Source of the DNA: Limnomonas spitsbergensis | Lineage: Eukaryota; Chlorophyta; Chlorophyceae; Chlamydomonadales | Direction: 5' to 3' | DNA: 64,000 bases | Assembly (NCBI GenBank): GCA_037349105.1 | Contig: JAYJMM010000094.1 | Location: 2,666,001-2,730,000 of the forward strand | Shown here: one piece after another, positions 59,558 to 64,000 of the stretch | Layout: each line of letters begins with the position of its first letter | Position numbering within the stretch: position 1 is the stretch's first letter | The notes under the pieces: model-generated | What the model was told of the DNA's origin: nothing | Seen by the model: the letters and a program-made list of their open reading frames with translations, nothing else | The model's database searches: none | Made by a program: the position numbers and the translations under genes

Positions 59558-61693
59558 TTACAGAGGAATCTTGCAGCACACTAGTTGCGTCAGAATTTCC
59601 TGTCGGATCTTGTTAATATCACTCATGCCGAAGTCGAAGGTGGCTGCGCCCTTGCCAAGCAGATCAGCACACCTATAAAGGGTACACACACACAAATGTT
59701 TCAATATGGTCATGATTTTCAATATCGACACAACTTGAATTGCCCCCTCCGCATAATCTGACCTCTCATGACCATGGGCCTCTGAGCTCATGACATGCCC
59801 CCTCTAGGCCATGCTCCCTTTAGGCCATGCCCCCTCTAGGCCATGCTCCCTTCACTCCAAAGGGCCGGACCAGGCCCAGTTAGTGTAAACAATAAGCAAC
59901 AGTCCGAGACAACTCACTTCAAGCAGAAGACCCCGCAATCCACTGTATTGGTTTGTTGTGGGACCTTCGGGAAGATTCGTTGCCAGTTTGACATGTCAAC
60001 CTCCTCACGACCTTTTGACTTGTATTCTTCTTTCATCCATGTTGCCAAGCATTCCAAAACATTCTTGTCTCGCTGAGACGGAGGCTTGCCAAACTGTTAT
60101 GTACAAATCATGCAACACACTTAAATGCTTCCAGTGACGATGTTTATAACCCGTTCAAGTAACCAAACATTATAATTTCAGGATGAGTACATATTTGTGT
60201 CAGTCATGTGCATTAGGGTGGAAGTGACCTAGACATGTCGTAAACCAGAGGGTGATACTTGGTGATACTCACATCCATGGAGTTGTACAAGGATAACTGT
60301 TTTTTCTTCTGGTCTATCTCTGCCAGTGTCCAGTGGCTATTGGAGTTGTTGATGATGAAAACGAGCTTCTCAACCTTCAGAATGTTTGTTTCCTCCTGAA
60401 AACATCAGTTACATTCAATCATGTAGTCATGACGCATGATTTTCACGAGACTGTTGTGCTACAACTTGTTTTAAGCATCCGTGTATGCATACCAGGATAA
60501 CTGACTAGGAACATGAAAGCCCAGAGGCGATGCACCTACCTTGCCAGCCGCACGAAGCCTCTCGGGCAGGGACCATTTTTTTACATTTGCGTAGACGTAA
60601 GCGTAGCCCTTCGGAGTGGCAAGATGATCGGGAGAGAGGCTTGAGAAGAAAAAAGTGTTGAAGAAAAAGGTGTTGGACCCCACATCGCTGAGTTGTTGCC
60701 TGTCATGTAAGAGTAATGGTTATAATCAAGGACAGCTGGACCAATCATTCAAGACACAAAATAACTTACCTCCAGGAGCAGGGCATATTATAAATTCATG
60801 ATCTCGTCATTGAGCTGACACCTCGAATTGTTCAGATCGTCCCAAGGTGGCGAGGCTGGGACCTCTTGAAGCCTCTGCAGGGATTTTCTGGTGATGTCAT
60901 AGTTCTTATAGCATATTGCTTTCTCTGCTAGAAATGTTTTCTTTGCTTCCTCAGATAGATTTTCGTCGCTGAGGAACACCCAGTCTTCGATGGCACCACA
61001 AATCGTCTCAGGGCCCACATCGGCACTAAGAATTAAGCGTGCTGCATCGCTGAGTAGCTTAGGGTACCGCTGGATGACCTCCGTCAAAATCTCCGATGGG
61101 GTCAAGTCTTGTTTCTCGAGACACTGTGTGATGAACATTTCCGTTGTTCCCTGTGGAAACACAATGGGCGCTCGGGCTGAGAGAGTGTTTCAGAGAGTGC
61201 ATGTTTGACCTGTTCCCTTTATTATCTCATCATGCACGTTTAGAATTAGACTGGTGGTGCTAAGGGTTAGCCATCTCATGGGGGCCATACTTGGTCAAGT
61301 TTAACATCTCGTCGCGACCCTAAATCCTCACATACCATCAACACACAGTTAGAAATATAACATCACGTGTGGATGATATGTAATACCTGCTGATTTCCCA
61401 CAATCGGGCTGTCAGGAATCTCGACTCCTGACCAGGGGTGACATCCCGCTCGTGGGCTCCCAGTATTATCACCAAGGAAATGACCGGTAATGAACACATC
61501 CTACATCACATAACAACACCACTCATATGTTGAATACATTGTGAATTCAGATTAGTCATTTCTCATATGTCTCAGGATATATATGTCAGCCGAAATTGTG
61601 TTCGAGATAAACAACAACTAGGGATCTTGTCACCTTGAAGTCAGCATCCACATGAGATGTGACAAGTGAAGCTAAGGAGGGCGAGACACGCAT
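59558..61693 (-). CDS. Ulp1/SENP-type (C48) cysteine protease, one apparent frameshift
   Basis: Exons: 61634-61693, 61387-61500, 60770-61150, 60540-60699, 60273-60395, 59918-60093, 59558-59672. Expected to cleave SUMO or another ubiquitin-like modifier. Signatures: QLNDEIMNL (the WLNDEI motif, W replaced), NTFFFNTFFFSSL, KLVFIINNSNSHWTLAEID with the catalytic HW, LYNSMD (Asn where Asp is usual), and VPQQTNTVDCGVFCLK with the oxyanion Gln and nucleophile Cys. The C-terminal DINKIRQEILTQL is also typical. All junctions agree except exon 3 to exon 4. An in-frame TAA (60788-60790) lies 7 codons before the exon 3 donor, and exon 3 ends in phase 0 where exon 4 needs phase 2. A single inserted base in TTTATAATATG explains both. 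The Asp-to-Asn change could impair catalysis. Confidence 0.88.
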
Positions 61694-61751
61694 CACAACT
61701 TGTGGTCCACTATTATTAAAATTTCAAATCAGAGGACCAGCCTTAACATGT

Positions 61752-64000
61752 TCAATGGTGCCTAAGTTTGTCAGCCTGGAACTTTTGCTCCTTCAATATG
61801 GACTTGACATCTTTGCTGTTGAAGACAGGCAAGGATGACAATTCCAAGACCTTTGTAGAACACAGAGGGAGGGGGTAGGGTTTAGCGAAAGTGTAAGCAT
61901 GAAGCCTCTCGTTGCGCCCCCCTGGCATCTTGACCGTAATGGGCGAGCCCACCATGCGAACAAAGTCAAATCTCCGGGCCGCCATAGCAGCTTCCATCTG
62001 CTCACTCAAATGTGCAGAACTATTGACATCTACCCAGCGAAAATGCTGGACGATGGTTACAATCCTCGCTGTCCTCGACTTTTGGAAGACGTCGCCAACA
62101 GCTCGCTCGTCAACACCGTTGAAACCTTGCCAACACGCAAGGATGTGCGTCGCCGGCTCAATGCTGGAGATGTCGCTGACACTTTCACAAATGGTGATAG
62201 GCAGCTTCCTTTCTGGTAGAAAAGCCTCGATTACGTCAACCTTCTTTGCCTCTCGCATCTTTCTCATGGTCATACTGATCAAAGACTCAGCCTTTTGGCA
62301 CTTCAGAACATCATACTCGACGCCGTATGCAGCTTTGGCACCTTCGCCTATTGCATGCATCAGAAACCGGCTCAAGCCAGACCCGATGTCTAATACTGTG
62401 CTGTCGGTGTCAAACATGGTGAGACGAGTCCATAGCATTAAAATGTCTGTAGTCCCGGCTAGGGTCAGGGTGCCGTAGGTTCCGCCTGACCCATTGCCAC
62501 CACCGAGTAAGTCTTCATAGACACTCATGTTGTTGAATAGTGTAGATTGAAGTGCACTTTTCTACGCACAGAAATTAACATGTATTTGTCATGAGATAGC
62601 AATGCTTAACACATGCAATGACCACAATTTAAAGAACTCAGACGGTGTATGTCAACTCAGATACCCTAAACTATAAACACAGTGTGCACATCCTAAGCAA
62701 TATAGCATAACTACTTTTTGTGATGATTGGTCTTCATAATCACAATCAGTCTGTATCATAATCAGTATTTTGTTGTAGCCAGTTTCTAGTAGCTTTACTT
62801 GCGCCTTTCATTTACAAGAACTTCATTCCTCTGAAGTGCCTTCACATACACCTCATAAAAGGTGTGTACATCAAAGATTTAAACACCATGTCAATATATA
62901 TCTATGGGCACAAAGCAGAATTTCCATGTTCAATCTTGAAAAATAAATGCAAGGAAATAATGTATTCGCTGGTGAAAGACTAGAACGTTCATACTAACGG
63001 TATCTAGCAAGTCGGTAACGCATTTATCTCCGCCCTCTTTTTCTCGGACAATTTTGCCGCATGAATCATGGACGCAGACCTAAAGGGTGCCGACTGATGC
63101 CTGACAGCGGGATGTACGAGAACACTTCCAACCGACGGTTTTGCAGTCAGTTGCTTTGCCATCTCAAGGTTTCCGCTCCTGACATATTGTTTTATCAACT
63201 CCTTGAATACTGACTGGCTCTCAGGTACTATGCACCCGATGTAAGCCTCCCATTGTTTTCTTTCGCGTTGAATTTCCCGTTGGGATGCAACGACACTATT
63301 CGCTTCGCTGGCTAGCTGACTGGCAGGATGATAGGAGCTTGTCCCAATCCCGGCGCTCATTTGTGGATGTGGACGAGCATCTGAACCCTGCATTGGTAAT
63401 TACACGAGTAACTATCATGGCCGGCATATTTTATAATATAAACAAGTTGCCATGAGCTTTTAATTTGTAGACAATGACCGCTCAATGACTTTGCACATGC
63501 AAGTGTGTGACAATTCATGCCATAAATAAATATAATGTTGCTTTCAACCTTTCATGCCGTAAAATGTCTGAGATCAGATTACCGTTCCAGACATGAGTAC
63601 ACAAATAACGCGCATACAACGAGGTCCCAAATCTGCCATACATAAACTAAGCTCAGTGCCTTATGTTACATGGCACGTAATAAAACGATACCCCGAATAC
63701 TTAAGAAAACACCAAACCCACCTGTCCTCGATCACTGCCCGCTGCCTCATCGCCGGGTGTTGCCTGGGCTCCTGATGCAGCCTGGGCGCGCGTTGCAGCC
63801 TGGGCGCTCGATGCAGCCTAGGCGCCCTTAGCTGCCTGGGCGCTCGATGCAGCCTGGGCGCCCTTAGCTGCCTGGGCGCTCGTTGCAGCCTGGGCGCTCG
63901 ATGCAGCATGGGCGCCCTTAGCTGCCTGGGCGCTCGATGCAGCCTGGGCGCCCTTAGCTGCCTGGGCGCTCGATGCAGCCTGGGCACCCTTAGCTGCCTG
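61752..64000 (-). CDS. SAM-dependent methyltransferase with N-terminal Ala/Gln repeats; start beyond right edge
   Basis: Exons 63722 to beyond 64000, 62995-63387 and 61752-62561, all phase 0. The first is a 12-residue repeat AAKGAQAASSAQ. The second has a charged coiled-coil-like helix (QREIQRERKQWEAYI) and a basic end. The third begins KSALQSTLFNNMSVYEDLLG and holds a Rossmann methyltransferase: motif I STVLDIGSGLSRFLMHA, acidic AYGVEYD, and an ILACWQGFNG segment as motif IV. The DIGSG and GVE motifs resemble DOT1-like enzymes, but the substrate is not readable. It ends with TGA. TAG occurs in frame at 63818-63820 (where other repeat units have CAG) and at 63004-63006 just before the exon 2 donor GTATGA. 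If these stop, the methyltransferase is a separate gene from the ATG at 62526-62528. Confidence 0.72.
63722..64000 (-). repeat. 36-bp coding repeat (12-residue AAKGAQAASSAQ)
   Basis: Near-identical 36-bp units of GCAGCTAAGGGCGCCCAGGC...TGCATCGAGCGCCCAG extend off the right edge. In the coding frame they give an Ala/Gln-rich, low-charge, probably disordered or helical N-terminal region. One unit has TAG for CAG; one has CAT. Confidence 0.85.

Noticed and set aside
60788..60790. TAA here as evidence for a variant genetic code
   Set aside because: The phase mismatch at the same spot is better explained by a one-base insertion, so it was not counted with the substitution-type stops.

Overview
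This looks like nuclear DNA of a chlorophyte green alga. The genes are split into many short exons with GT-AG introns. The HNOBA-plus-phosphodiesterase architecture is of a type I associate with algae, there is a stray plastid ribosomal S1-type exon, and an interstitial run of TTTAGGG (plant/algal telomere motif) is present. Gene density is low. Introns and spacers are full of minisatellites and DNA transposons. I cannot name the species. Most genes were assembled by joining reading frames at splice sites with consistent phase, not by reading single long ORFs.

Layout. Roughly 1-4985 holds minus-strand exons of one or two large unrecognised proteins, the gene running off the left edge. 5784-7730 holds plus-strand exon candidates with a poly-Gln tract. 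9135-11395 is a chain of three PIF/Harbinger-like elements with TAA target duplications; the first is a 1.3 kb foldback. 13360-24351 is the best gene: a 15-exon, 1169-residue protein joining an HNOBA domain (the partner domain of NO-sensing guanylate cyclases), a coiled-coil and a class I cyclic nucleotide phosphodiesterase. Its introns carry a hAT-type MITE and 56-, 42- and 28/56-bp minisatellites. 27184-31479 (minus) is a complete seven-exon mitochondrial NIPSNAP-family gene.

32186-33480, and again at 47395, 49690, 50085, 54890, 55980 and 58840, lie copies of a dispersed family with a conserved ORF C-terminus, a T-rich tail and a palindromic end motif. 33628-34410 (minus) is an orphan ORF. 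39779-46288 is a ten-exon PIN/NYN-type nuclease-like gene broken by three stops and one frameshift. 46636-47740 has a hypothetical ORF, an S1-domain fragment and a second hAT-type MITE.

The right end (59558-64000, minus) is visibly more AT-rich. It carries a gene with an Ala/Gln repeat region and a C-terminal SAM-dependent methyltransferase, followed 58 bp later by a Ulp1/SENP-type cysteine protease gene with one apparent 1-bp frameshift.

Functionally, the phosphodiesterase points to cyclic-nucleotide signalling with a possible NO-linked input, NIPSNAP to mitochondria, and Ulp1 to SUMO/ubiquitin-like processing. No operon-like cooperation is evident except possibly the methyltransferase-Ulp1 pair.
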